Below, in pieces: positions 10,407 through 22,107 of a stretch of DNA of 64,000 nt. The position numbers and the translations under genes were made by a program. The notes beneath the pieces are model-generated. The model saw nothing but the letters and a program-made list of their open reading frames with translations, was not told the DNA's origin and did not search any database. Every line of letters starts with the position of its first letter. Position 1 is the first letter of the stretch. Origin of the DNA: Amaurobius ferox (Eukaryota > Arthropoda > Arachnida > Araneae > Amaurobiidae); assembly GCA_951213105.1 (NCBI GenBank), contig OX578152.1:95230568-95294567 (forward strand), in the 5' to 3' direction.

Positions 10407-11714
10407 TTAAGGTTTATTAAAACGTCTGTTATTCTTTTGGTTTTCAATACCTTTAGATTTCCGTCTTTTAATATTTTTTAGTCTATTAGCCTCTTTAACG
10501 GAGATTGTGTCAGTTTCAATATCAATTTCAGTAGCATCGGAGTCTGCAGAGTCCGACTCTTTATACCAGGCCTCCTCGACGAAAGGCAGCGGTTCAACTG
10601 CGATGAGAGGCCCCTGCCCAGCTTCGACGTGAGGCAGCGGCTCAACTGCGATGAGAAGCACCTGCCCAGCTTCGACGTGAGGCAGCGGCTCAACTGCGAT
10701 GAGAGGCACCTGCCCAGCTTCGACGTGAGGCAGCGGCTCAACTGCGATGAGAGGCACCTGCCCAGCTTCGACGTGAGGCAGCGGCTCAACTGCGATGAGA
10801 GGCACCTGCCCAGCTTCGACGTGAGGCAGCGGCTCAACTGCGATGAGAGGCACCTGCCCAGCTTCGACGTGAGGCAGCGGCTCAACTGCGATGAGAGGCA
10901 CCTGCCCAGCTTCGACGTGAGGCAGCGGCTCAACTGCGATGAGAGGCACCTGCCCAGCTTCGACGTGAGGCAGCGGCTCAACTGCGATGAGAGGCACCTG
11001 CCCAGCTTCGACGTGAGGCAGCGGCTCAACTGCGATGAGAGGCACCTGCCCAGCTTCGACGTGAGGCAGCGGCTCAACTGCGATGAGAGGCACCTGCCCA
11101 GCTTCGACGTGAGGCAGCGGCTCAACTGCGATGAGAGGCACCTGCCCAGCTTCGACGTGAGGCAGCGGCTCAACTGCGATGAGAGGCACCTGCCCAGCTT
11201 CGACGTGAGGCAGCGGCTCAACTGCGATGAGAGGCACCTGCCCAGCTTCGACGTGAGGCAGCGGCTCAACTGCGATGAGAGGCACCTGCCCAGCTTCGAC
11301 GTGAGGCAGCGGCTCAACTGCGATGAGAGGCACCTGCCCAGCTTCGACGTGAGGCAGCGGCTCAACTGCGATGAGAGGCACCTGCCCAGCTTCGACGTGA
11401 GGCAGCGGCTCAACTGCGATGAGAGGCACCTGCCCAGCTTCGACGTGAGGCAGCGGCTCAACTGCGATGAGAGGCACCTGCCCAGCTTCGACGTGAGGCA
11501 GCGGCTCAACTGCGATGAGAGGCACTTGCCCAGCTTCGACGTGAGGCAGCGGCTCAACTGCGATGAGAGGCACCTGCCCAGCTTCGACGTGAGGCAGCGG
11601 CTCAACTGCGATGAGAGGCACCTGCCCAGCTTCGACGTGAGGCAGCGGCTCAACTGCGATGAGAGGCACCTGCCCAGTTTCGACGAGAGGCGTCGAAATG
11701 CATACAGTGGGATC
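10407..11714 (-). CDS. Terminal exon encoding about 23 tandem 16-residue repeats plus an acidic/basic tail
   Basis: I recognise no family. The exon opens after a good 3' splice site on the minus strand (pyrimidine tract 11718-11745, CAG at 11715-11717) and reads DPTVCISTPLVETGQV before entering about 23 copies of VEAGQVPLIAVEPLPH. Copies are nearly identical; exceptions give QVLLI and QGPLI near the end. The last 57 residues are non-repetitive: an acidic stretch (ESDSADSDATEIDIETDT) followed by a basic, lysine-arginine-rich end (KNIKRRKSKG) that could serve nuclear localisation. TAA stop at 10407 with AATAAA just downstream. There is no in-frame ATG in the repeats, so the start must lie in an upstream exon that I could not locate. 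Alternative: a non-coding minisatellite whose 48-bp period keeps all frames open by chance. The splice site, the distinct tail and the polyA signal favour coding. Confidence 0.5.
   Translation of the reverse strand, partial: DPTVCISTPLVETGQVPLIAVEPLPHVEAGQVPLIAVEPLPHVEAGQVPLIAVEPLPHVEAGQVPLIAVEPLPHVEAGQVPLIAVEPLPHVEAGQVPLIAVEPLPHVEAGQVPLIAVEPLPHVEAGQVPLIAVEPLPHVEAGQVPLIAVEPLPHVEAGQVPLIAVEPLPHVEAGQVPLIAVEPLPHVEAGQVPLIAVEPLPHVEAGQVPLIAVEPLPHVEAGQVPLIAVEPLPHVEAGQVPLIAVEPLPHVEAGQVPLIAVEPLPHVEAGQVPLIAVEPLPHVEAGQVPLIAVEPLPHVEAGQVPLIAVEPLPHVEAGQVPLIAVEPLPHVEAGQVPLIAVEPLPHVEAGQVLLIAVEPLPHVEAGQGPLIAVEPLPFVEEAWYKESDSADSDATEIDIETDTISVKEANRLKNIKRRKSKGIENQKNNRRFNKP
10575..11690. repeat. 48-bp minisatellite, about 23 copies
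   Basis: Unit on the plus strand starts GGCAGCGGCTCAACTGCGAT and repeats every 48 bp with very few substitutions (for example at 10651, 11526 and 11678). GC content is far above the surrounding AT-rich DNA. The high copy identity points to recent expansion or active homogenisation. Because 48 is a multiple of three, the repeat is open in two minus-strand frames and one plus-strand frame. Confidence 0.97.
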
Positions 11715-11745
11715 CTGGAAAGGGGAAAGATAGAAAAATTGAATA
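11715..11745 (-). promoter_or_regulatory. 3' splice site of the minisatellite exon
   Basis: The minus strand reads a long T/C-rich tract ending TTTCCCCTTTCCAG, followed by GATCCC at the start of the exon. The matching donor and upstream exon were not identified within the AT-rich DNA to the right. Confidence 0.5.
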
Positions 11746-11779
11746 TAGAAAAAATTAATATATTTTACATTTAAGAAAA

Positions 11780-14700
11780 CTCCAGAGTAGCCTTACTTTA
11801 GCAGACTCATTTAGCAGGTCGACTGTCATGCGCTGGTCGAAATCGAAGTACAATTAATATGAATCCGGACAGTTGGAGGTTAGAATATTTTTTGCATTTC
11901 TAAACAAACACTTGGCGAAGTGTTCTGTAACTTGAAGATGTAAAGAATATTCTTGAACGCACAATTTCCAGTAAAGTTTCGGTGACTTGTGCATTTAGGG
12001 GACCACAAAGATATTAAAAAAGGGGAAAATATATTTGATCACCCTGTATCATAAAAAGCTGGAAATGATTTGATATTGCCAATGTAAAATTCTGCCAATG
12101 GCAGCTAGTTAATGATTATGCCAATGTAAAAATTATATTAGCAGTACAAAACGTGCTACAACCACTTTTAACAAGACATTTTTATTAAATCTTTTCGGAT
12201 TTAAATAATAAAGATATGCTTATAAAATAAAGTTCACCAATATTGCATTTTTGACCTAATTATATCAATTACGATCTTCAGGTTTATGCATTATTTATAT
12301 TTTCGGGATTATTGATTCGGGAATTATTGATATTTTCAATTTATCGCGTCATTGTGTTATTTTGACAAAAATTGTTGAAACTCATATTGTACATAGTACG
12401 GGTAATCTTCTACAAATGCACGGGTATTTGCACGGATATTCAGCCTATTTGATTGAAACCTGTGGATATTGATGCAAAAAATATGTAACAAAATTTGGTT
12501 TTTTAAAGAAACTTTTATATATTCATGATTACGTTTTTGTTTTACAAAAATGCTTATACACATAAACAAAGCTAGTTAATTATTTTGAGATACTACATTG
12601 GCAGACTAAACATAGTATTGTGGCATCCGTCAAGAACGGCAAACCACTGCTCTTGCTCAGTATGTCGTAAATGATAATTTTCAGCCTATTTTTGAAAAAA
12701 AATTTCTTTTAATACGTTGCAATAAATCCTCGTAATATTCTTCTTTACGAATTCCCCCTTCCACCCATTACAAACAAAACACATATGTAAGAAAACTATA
12801 AGCCCGTAAATTTAAAATATTTCAAGCACTATTTAATAATATATCAAGAAAAGTATAATAGACTTACATAAGCGAACATGATGCGTATTTTGGTGATTAA
12901 AACAATTTCTCTTGCCAACGTTTAACACATATGTATTAAAATTACACTGTTAAAATGAAGACTCCACATGTAAAATAAACGATGAATGAAGACATAAAAC
13001 GTAAAATGAATGAGGACTAACACATGTAAAACAAACGATGAACAAATTGCTAATACTTAAAAGAAACTGAATAGTCACGTGATACTATAACACGTGATAT
13101 AAAGATGTTTTGAATAATGTTAGTTGTTAAGGTTATTTGTTAATGTTAATGTTAGTTGTTATTATAATAAATAATGTTAGTTAATTAAAAACATGATATA
13201 AATATAGATAAATATAGTAATACATATTTTTCTTAACCTCAATGGTTTCCCTAGAATAACAGATTTTACAAATTCAATCAAATACTTCGAAGTGTTAAAA
13301 ATTGATTTGAAAACTATCTGTGAGAAAAAGATGTTACAAATCCCATTGAATGACCCCACCTATACATGTCTTAGATTGTGTTCAGAACTGTCGATCAGTT
13401 TGATTGATATTTGCTTGGTAACAGATAGTAACATTGGCTGTGTTCAGAATTGACGACCGAGGCGATCGGGCGATTGAAACGTCACAAAATAGATCATTTC
13501 CGGGAATTCAATTGCCTAATGCTGACTCAACTGTCCGACCGGGGAGACCGGACTTTTATAGCCAGTATAATACATGTATAGCCAGTAATCGTTTAATGAA
13601 ATAATGTGATTAGCTAATGCTCAGTTTTAAATTATTTAGTGATGTATTTTGGATGTTTTTATTGGAAAACGATCAGATTTGTTTGATGAATTAATGTTTT
13701 GTCACACAAACTCTGGCTTTGGGCAGAGCTATAAGTAGAATCAAATGTTGAAAATAATACAAGACGGAATATCTGAAGACGAATCCCTGAACAGCTTGGT
13801 CCAGGAGTTTATATGTGTTAAGGATATATTCTCGTGTTATAATTTTCTAACTTTCGTTTGTTTTTGAACAGTCGAACCTGTTTGAGCGGTTTTGAACAGG
13901 TTTCTAGGGTGAGTTGGGAACTGTACACTGGATATCAAAATTTTTCATTGTTTAGTGAATGTAACAAATTTAGTCTCTATCGTTAGTGATTATGTATAGA
14001 TAACTGATGAGGTGTTTTTAAAATAACGGAAACACTTACTCAAACTGTTTGTTCACTTCGGAAGGTGGATTGATAGTTTGGCCTCCCCTTAAACATTTAG
14101 CACATATGAACATTTTAGTTCACATCCAATATACATTTATGATTAGCACATACCCTGGCATTTTCTTATTTGCCATTCCCTACTATTGGAGACAAGCTTT
14201 GATATTTTCCATAAAACTGCTATATGCGATTTTTATTTTTTGTTCCTATCATCTAAGAATACATTTTTTATCTTACACCTTTACCAAATCTGCGTATAAT
14301 AAAGTACATACAAAATTTGAATGCAAGCTTTACTTTTGGAAATGATCGCTGCACTGAAACTTTGAACAATTCATTGAAGATTGAATCTTTTACAATGCTC
14401 CAAATTGCATTTCCAGGCACTATAATTCTTGTAAGTACATTGTAAGCATTCTTGTAAGCATGCTTGCAATGCAAGCATTGTGTGATATATCATCATTAAT
14501 AAATATCAGTGTTTGTGTGCTTATAGAAGAGTGTGTCTCAATTAAATCGTGTTTCTCAATTTAAAAAAAAAAATCGACAGCGGCTGCAGTTCAATGGAGC
14601 CGATATGGTTATGAATGGTTATGCATGAATAATATCTTTCTTTGCGGGTGGTTTGTGATCTTCAGATATTTTCAAAACATTTGAAAATATTAACATATCT

Positions 14701-16113
14701 AAATTGAAACCACCTTTTATAAAAAAGCTCAAAATATTAAAAAATAGAAATTATAACTCCTGTATTGTGAAAACTAAGAAACCGGTTTAAAATCCAATTA
14801 TACTCGTATATCCATAGGACATTCAAAGGACTATAAATATATTTTTATAGCATTTTTAGTTTTTGACATATAAGCATAATAAACTTGAAAAATGAGAAAT
14901 TTTCAGTCTTCTTGAATTTGAGAAGACAATTCCTTGAAAACCATAAGCGCATTGAAAAAACAAATTATTGATCAAGAAATTGCATTTCTTACTGAACATT
15001 TGTATCGCTTACTGTTTATATCTATATTTTATAGTTTAGAAGATATTTTGAGTGAAAGTAAACAACGGGAAGCGAAACCTTTTTAGTTTTTCCATAAGAT
15101 ATGTTAAAATTTAAATATATTAAAATAACATCTTTATATTCATAAACTGTGCCATATTTCCGACAAAACAAGTTAAATATTCCTACATAGAACCTTATTT
15201 CCTTCAACACATGTAAAAATTGTTTACATGTATATCCATTAAGTTTGGATATATAAGTATCCACAATGTTTACATTTTTCGTAAAGCTTCGATTTTAGTC
15301 AGAGAAACCGCAAACATAAGTGTTATTCACATCAAAAATCTCCGAATGTGAGACTTAAAACTTTGAACCAATAAAGAACTGATATTAATTTATATCAAAT
15401 TTTGGATTAAAAATTTGATGTATAATATTTGAATAATTGTTTAAACCAAATATATAAGTTCATTTGAATTAAGATTTTTATTGGCGACTTAATTGTTGGA
15501 TATTCATTACCACTAGAGTTTGTATGAAGAAAATGGGATCTGCCACTTAATTGGCAGTTTAACTTGATTTCATAGTAGTAGCCCAATGTTTCCTAAACTC
15601 TGACATTCGAAAAGTTTTAAAATATGAATATTTTGTAATTATTTAAAAGTAAAAAATCAAGAAAAATAGGAAAGTAAAAAAAATGGAAAAATAAATAGAA
15701 CAATGGTTAAATAAGGCACATAACATACAGATTTCGAAATTGGTTAGGGCAAACTTGGTTCATTGTGCATCTGAACTTATTGAATGACAGTTTCAATTGT
15801 TACGTTATTGAAAAGATGAAAATTGTCAGCAAAAGAACTGGATTGTGAATCCACTTCAGAGTGATACAACGTTCAGAATGATGAGAATATCGACAAAAGC
15901 CAAACAGGAACTCACCAATCTAATTGAAATCACCTCGTTATAAAAGGAATTTTAATTGTAAAAATTTTGCATCGTATTGGCTCTCTGTTCAATAAACTAA
16001 AGCTTTAAATGTGATTTCCCCTTTCACATCATCGTACATCTGTTTCGGCAATTATAAGAATCCAAACCTAATTTCGTAACAAACTGCAATTGAATAAAAA
16101 CCTAGAATAAGGG
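11780..16113. other. 4.3 kb AT-rich stretch without recognisable genes
   Basis: Scanned in both orientations. Small items only: a 70-codon minus ORF at 12357-12569, short direct repeats of ACATGTAAAA/AAACGATGAA (12965-13045), repeats of AATGTTAGTTGTTA (13118-13180), and a CpG-rich islet at 13440-13555. A 98-codon ORF at 14049 has no recognisable domain. An upstream exon of the minisatellite gene could hide here, but none is supported. Confidence 0.4.
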
Positions 16114-16553
16114 TACAGTGACCGCCGGTTATAAGATTCAGTGGTTATAAGAAACAGCCGTTTATAAGACCCAAAACGACAGAAAAAAATACAAACTTCG
16201 TTTTAACATTAAAATTGTGTCGCTTATAAGAAACACGATCCCGCTTATAAGAAACAGTTTTCTACAGAAAATTTGTTGATTTCCTTGCGACGTGGGTGTA
16301 AAAAAAAAAAAATCTATTTGTTTAAGGTTAACTGAAGGACGAGTTGTTATCTCTTGTCTCTGGGCGTACGGGGAGGGGGTGGGAGTTTGCTATGCAACAA
16401 AGGATGACAGAGAATTTCTTTCTAGAAACGTATTACGGTTAGAAATTCTTTGATAGAAAGGCTTGGGGGGAACAACCCAAACCAGTAAGAAACGAGTTTT
16501 AATCTTTTGGCAGTTAAGGAAACGTACTGATAAGGAGAGGCATCTTTGCTTAA

Positions 16554-17302
16554 GGGTGAGCGTCAGTAAATTTTCTGCCATATCCGCGCTTTGTTAACTT
16601 TCGCGGCACACATATTTCGCCGAAATTCTGCTCAAACAGTTGCGAAATATTTTCTTATAGATAAAATGCTATGCTTAGATTATATTAAAACTAAATTTAA
16701 TACCCAATAAAACATAGAATACATATTTTATTTTAATTTAAAATATTTTTGGTGCTGCCATCTGTTGTCGTAATTTAATTCATACCGACTATTTTTATTT
16801 TTTAATGAACATTTTTAAATGTCTATTCCTTTAAATACAACAACAGATCATATATAATGCCATAATCACGGAAACGTAATTGAACTTGGACTTGAAGACA
16901 AAACTGCAGTCCTCAGTAATGTACATTCAGATCCCTTATCAAATTTATAGAATGATAAATTACCTTTCCGTGATTGTTGAATTATTATATATGATCTGTT
17001 GTTGTATTTAGCACTGTATTAGAAGGAATAGATATTTAAAAATGTTTAAAAAATAAAAATAATCGGTATGAATTAAATTACGACAACAGATGGCAGCACC
17101 AAAAATGTTTTAGATTGAAATAAAACATATATTCTATGTTTTATTGTGTATTAAATTCAGTTTTAATATAATCTAAGCATTGCATTTTATCTTTCAGAAA
17201 ATATTTCGCAACTGTTTGAGCAGAATTTCCGCGAAATATGTGTGCCGCGAAAGTTAACAAAGCGCGGATAGGGCAGAAAATTTACTGAAGCTCACCCTTA
17301 TG
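16554..17302. mobile_element. Long-TIR MITE, copy 1 (arms about 330 bp)
   Basis: Both ends begin AGGGTGAGCGTCAGTAAATT (the right end has one or two changes), next to TA dinucleotides. The arms also share CGCGCTTTGTTAACTTTCGC, ATGGCAGCACC/GGTGCTGCCAT and ATTACCGACTATTTTTATT-like blocks. The unpaired centre (about 16870-16975) reads CACGGAAACGTAATTGAAC to TTACCTTTCCGTG. No coding capacity. Other copies are at 52468-53240 and 63833 to the window end. TA flanks suggest Tc1/mariner-type mobilisation, but TTAA precedes the left end in all copies, so a piggyBac-like origin is not excluded. Confidence 0.85.
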
Positions 17303-19255
17303 CACTCAAATAAGATTTGTACAGACCACGTGGTAAATTTTTTTCGTGTTTTAGCTTGGGCGTGAGTATACTAAGTTATAGTAGACCACGTCAGGCGAAG
17401 CAATTTACGATGGCTAAGGGAAAAATTGTTACAAACGTGAATGAACTTTTCATTTCACCAAAGGAAGGAAAAGCATTTCAGGATTTTAGAAAGAAGTGGA
17501 TCGATGCTAGTGGACTAATACTGGAACAGATTGCGGAGAAGCCAGTGTCCTTGGATGTAGAGATACTGAGACTTTTTAGAGGAACTAGAGGCTGGACTTT
17601 TCATCCTGACTGGAAACGGTTTATGACTGACCTTGATAAGATAACGATTAAGGACGAAGAAAAAGACTGACTGGGCCGATAGTATGGAGGACCAGGAAAA
17701 AGGCCTTACGAACTCTGAGGAGAACGGATTCCAAACAGCAGCCGTCTACGAGGCACATCAGGACTTTGGGACGCACGTGCGACCAACTGAAGAAGGATTC
17801 CCTGGAGTGGAAAATCCACAGACATTTCAAGTGTTATGACTACATCATTACCAGACTGGAGGAAGGCATCGACTTCGAGCGTGCCAAGATATTAAAGAAA
17901 ATACTTACAGGTACTGTTTTTGACTCTAACTTGTTAGCCGAGAACCCTGACCCTAATACCCTTGTAAATAGGAAGTCGTATTAGCTTATTTACGATATGT
18001 ATAGTTGCAGAGAAACTAAGTCTGAGGATGAACTTTATGTAAATTTTAAACACGAGATGTATAGCAAACTTGAGGGCTTCTTAACCCAAAACAAAAGCAA
18101 AAGAATGAAATTGGCTGATTCTAACAAATCTTCTGAGCAGGCAACCCAGATTCAAAATAGATTCCAAAACCTAAGTGACGAGGCAGTCGAAATGATTGAA
18201 GCGCCCCCCCCCCCCAAGGAAAAAAGCTCGTCCTTCTATGTGGACTCCTCAAGCAATTGGGGAGCCCTCATAGAGGACTTAAACAAAATTCTGAATGACA
18301 AAGTTAAGGGTCTTCTCATGGGGAGAGTGATCAGGATCACTCCTGGGTCCGTTGAGGACTATAGGAGGGTTCAGACTCACTTAATTCGTGAGAAGATACC
18401 GTTCAGCTCAATGAACCTAAAAAATAATAGGCCGAAGAAATTAGTAATAAAGGGCTTGTCCACCAACTCTAAAATTGATGATATAAAATCCGCCCTGGCT
18501 AGTGAGGGTTTTAATATAATTAGAATTTCTCAGCTGCGCGACAGGACTCCCCTTCCCATCTTCTTGGTCGATCTTGAACCAACGGAGGGATGGGTAAGGA
18601 TTCACGATCTAAACTTGCTGCTATCCATGCAAGTAAAAGTGCAAACCTTCAAAGCTAGAGGCTTCAAAATGTGCTACAACTGTCAGTTGTACAACCATCA
18701 CTCTGACAAATGTACCCTGCCCCCTCGCTGCCTTAAATGTGGGGAAGGCCATCAGACTAGAGATTGCCAAAAAACTCGTGAGACCCCGGCGAAATGCGCC
18801 AACTGCGGAGGTCCCACCCTGCCAACTTCAGGCACTGCCCTCAAAATCCCTGGAATCGCAAGAATCCCAGGATCTCAAAAAATTCCAGCGACCTACTAAA
18901 CCCCTCCCCCCTCCGTCTTGGTGAGGAAAATTCCCCCCTCTCCCTCCAAACAGTATCTCCTCTGTCCATGGAGTGCAGGAAAGTGCCGAGACGGTAACAG
19001 GAATTACCGGAGAGCACTTTCCCAACGCACAACCTGCCACAGCCAAAAATCAACCCCAAACCTCTAATGCATTCCTTGATTTCATAAAATTCTATAAAGA
19101 AATTGAGCCATACAACGATTTAAGTAATTTACAAAACCTTCTTTAACAGCTAGCACAAATCCTGACAACCAACTACGTGGACCCGATGCAGAAGTTTTTC
19201 AGCATCATAAAATTAATTTCTGAAATTCAGAGACCCCAGTCTCCCCAAAATTAGT
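17303..19255 (+). pseudogene. Jockey-like LINE ORF1 (gag-like, CCHC zinc knuckles), frameshifted
   Basis: ORF1 proteins of jockey-group LINEs bind the element RNA. The start is taken as the ATG at 17410 (MAKGKIVTNVNELF), shortly after a 100-bp leader. The reading continues with frame changes near 17665, 17985 and 18890. Residues from 18500 on (RTPLPIFLVDLEPTEGWVRI) form the region that precedes the knuckles in jockey gags. Then come CYNCQLYNHHSDKC (CX2CX4HX4C) and CLKCGEGHQTRDC (CX2CX3HX4C), plus a third degenerate knuckle (CANCGG). Past the last frameshift, NAFLDFIKFYKEIEPYNDL and MQKFFSIIKLISEIQ give the C-terminal tail. No ORF2 follows; DNA of the host Tigger resumes. It is nested inside Tigger, directly beside the MITE. 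Confidence 0.85.
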
Positions 19256-19559
19256 CTCCTAATTTTTGATCGGCTAACAGGGAGATTTCATCACAGCTAC
19301 TTTGTTCCAGTATTACCAGCAGTTCCAGCAACCAGCTTGTACAGCCATACTATTTGATGGACTTTTCTCCACGTGCTTCTTCTTGGAGCCAGCGCCTACG
19401 ACAATGCCCCGCCCATCTGGGGGCGGTTCCCGTCGACATCTCATAAAAAAAACAGATAATGTCAAACCTACAGTATACGGAATCTAACAAGACTGAAGAT
19501 AAAGGCAGAAATGTCAGGTGCTTCATCAACTACGAAACCACGCAAGATTCGTACAGCTT

Positions 19560-21077
19560 TAGTTAGTCATTTTATGTTTTGCTAGTGGAAGCATCTCGCA
19601 AAAGAGAAAAACCCTTACTTTGCTTGAAAAGCAAAGTTTACATAAAAAGTATGATTCTCTATCTCCGTGTAGTCAAAGAGAAGCTGCTTCTGCATTAGCA
19701 ATTCCACACTCAACATTATGTAAAATCCTGAAAGGCAGAAATGAAATTTTGACGCCAAATTGTAATCTTCAAAGAAAACGGAAACGAGAAGGAAAGGCAG
19801 CTGCTATAGAGGAAGCACTCTTACAATGGTTTTCTAACGCCATATTAAAGAACGCTCCTATCAGTAGGGCAATTTTACTGAAAAAAGCAGAAAATTTTGC
19901 GGAAAAATTAGGAGGAAAAGAGTTCCGTGCGACTGATGGTTGGTTAAGCCGCTGGAAAGAACGAAATAACATTGTGTTAAAAAAAAATTATGGAGAGAAG
20001 CAGGACGCGGACTCCGAGTCGGCATCTTCATGGATTACGCAAAGCTTACCACCTCTATTAGAAAAATACGGTCCTCATCAAATTTTTGACACTGACGAGA
20101 CTGGGCTCTATTTTAGAGCCCAGTCTCTATTTTATGCCCGAGTATACAATGATGTTCAAAAATGATCTATCCTCCGTTGGAAAAAACTAAAAGATCGAGT
20201 TACAGTTCTGTTAACAACAAATGTGACGGGAACTGTAAAAAAAAGCCCTTTAGTTATTGGCAAAAGCAAACGTCCGCGCTGTTTAAGTGAAATAAAATAA
20301 TTGCCAGTGATCTACGAAAATTCAAAGAATGCCTGGATGACAAGTAGAATTATGAAGACTTTTTGTTAAAGTGGGACAGGGAACTGATGGGAAAAGAAAA
20401 AAAATCTTTTAATCCTTGACAACTGTTCGGCTTATCCTGTAGTACAGCTGACAAACATTGAACTTTGTTATTTGCCATCCAATAAAACTTCCATCATACA
20501 GCCTCTTGACCAAGGAATTATTAAAGCATTTAAAACTCTGTATCGGTCAAATTTGCGACAGAAAATAGTGGATGCAATTGATGAAGAGAAAGGATCGACT
20601 TCCGAAATAAGCAGGAAAATAACCTTTCTTGATGTTATCCATATGATCGCAGGCGCATGGGAAAATGTTTCTGACATATGCATTTTTAATTGCTTCCGTA
20701 AAGCAGAATTTTTGAACAATGATGTTGACATACCAGCAGAAGATGAAGAAGAATTAGAAGCATCTTTCGAAGAATGGATTCACATCGACGAAAATTTACA
20801 AACAGCTGAAGAAAAAAGTAATGATGACATAGTGGCGGAAATTCAGAATGTTTGCAATGAAGAAGAAAATGAAAATGACGTTCCACAAGAAGAACATTTT
20901 CCTACAGCCAAACAGTCGCGAGAAGCCCTAACTATAATTAGAAAAACTCTTGAACACAGAGGGGCATCAGAAAAAGTTTATGGACTATTTTATGATTTAG
21001 AAATGGATGTACGTAAACTAATCACAGACTCGTTAGAACAAACAACACTGGATAAATTTTTTGCTGTTCCTCAGTAA
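19560..21077 (+). pseudogene. Tigger-like transposase (CENP-B/DDE_1 family), frameshifted
   Basis: Reading order: an N-terminal CENP-B-type helix-turn-helix (KRKTLTLLEKQSLHKKYD, from about 19597), then the second DNA-binding domain (ATDGWLSRWKERNNIVLKKN, about 19929-19990), then the DDE domain. Catalytic motifs are visible as DTDETGLYFR (near 20090), LLILDNCSAYP (near 20415) and SIIQPLDQGIIKAFK (near 20490), so all three aspartates survive. An acidic C-terminal tail ends at the TAA near 21075. Frame changes fall near 20160, 20300 and 20375, and the upstream stop at 19585 separates a possible natural start (MSGASSTTKPRKIRT, 19511). The coding part therefore belongs to the element whose ends are at 16116 and 21439. 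Confidence 0.88.
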
Positions 21078-21568
21078 TAGATTACGGTATGTATGAAAAT
21101 GTACTATGCTCTTATACATAAATGAACGACCTATGAGTTTTACTTTTTATTCTTATTTAACTACATACTATATGCATATAGATAATATTTTAAGTTGTAA
21201 GGCTTAATTCGTAAAATAAGAAATATTTTTGAATGCAAAACTCAATTTACAAATGTATTATGTACGTACTAATATTTTACTTATATACATTTATCTTTTA
21301 AATTCTGTAAAACTGTGTTCAATAGTTAGTATTTACAATGGAAGAACGGTATTTAAAAAATTTCCAAATTTAAGAACTAACTGCTTATAAGAAATAAAAC
21401 GAGCGAAACGAACGTGTTTCTTATAAGCGGCGGTCACTGTATATGCATAGCACAAAAAAGAAGAGTTAGGGCAATAGCTATCAGTGAGCTACACATTTTG
21501 AGTGGGGGATCGGTTTCACCTATTATATGCCTTAAACGCTTTTACCACCCAGTATTTAATACGGGTGG

Positions 21569-22078
21569 CATAGGCGGCGCCATGGGGCGTGCTAGGGGTG
21601 CTTCAGCACCCCATTACACATTGTGCAAACACTCCTTTTTATTAACTGCCCTTTATTCCAACAATTTTCAGTTTCTCTCTCTTTTTTTAAAGTTGTTATT
21701 TTAATGATTTTTTACGGATACAGTTCCAAATGACTGCACATGCGCAAGGCTTCAATAAAAAATCCCGACAGTCGTGAACTCTCGCCTATCGCAATCATAA
21801 CGGATAATATAACGGAGACGTTAGTTTCGTATCGAGTTTGATAGAACATTGTCAATATTCCATTGGCGTCTGTGCTCGCGTGTTCATAGTTTTCAAATTT
21901 ATTTTTATTTAGTATATTTTACGAATTAAGAACATTGCTATATCAGGCAGAAATCGGTGGACAGAATATAAATATAATGAATTAAAGTTCCACAAGTAAA
22001 CTATTTGTAATTTTAAAACTACACATGCTTCGCATGAGCACCCCTTCCCCCAATTGTGAAAGCCTGGCGGCGCATATG
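21569..22078. mobile_element. About 510-bp MITE with GGCGCC-type ends
   Basis: The left end CATAGGCGGCGCCATGGGGC and the right end, read on the minus strand CATATGCGCCGCCAGG, are imperfect inverted repeats. Just inside lies GGGGTGCTTCAGCACCCC on the left and GCATGAGCACCCC on the right. The interior is AT-rich and non-coding. The style is like non-autonomous hAT elements; the target duplication is not clean. Confidence 0.5.
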
Positions 22079-22107
22079 ACAGATGATAATAATCATATTT
22101 ACATATA

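Larger units (their letters stand above)
16116..21439 (+). mobile_element. Tigger/pogo-type DNA transposon with both ends and TA duplication
   Basis: The left end, TA then CAGTGACCGCCGGTTATAAG, and the right end, CTTATAAGCGGCGGTCACTG then TA, are inverted repeats flanked by the TA target duplication expected of the Tc1/mariner/pogo superfamily. Several extra TTATAAG(AAACA) copies sit just inside both ends (for example 16150, 16168, 16213, 16238, 21388), which could be transposase-binding sites. The element has been enlarged by insertions: a long-TIR MITE (16554-17302) and a jockey ORF1 fragment (17303-19255). The transposase remnant lies at 19560-21077. Confidence 0.85.

Noticed and set aside
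10575..11690. 48-bp array considered as a spider silk (spidroin) gene
   Set aside because: No poly-alanine, GGX or GPGXX blocks and no spidroin terminal domain; the tail is acidic then basic. Only the idea of a repetitive protein is kept.
10629..11774. 381-codon plus-strand ORF over the minisatellite
   Set aside because: Its non-repeat end (RRNAYSGILERGKIEKLNIE) runs over the intron side of the splice site and shows no domain; the openness follows from the 48-bp period.
12357..12569. 70-codon minus ORF with a CAG in a weak pyrimidine context, considered as an exon of the minisatellite gene
   Set aside because: It has its own stop codon and no usable donor site, so it cannot join in frame to the 11714 splice site.
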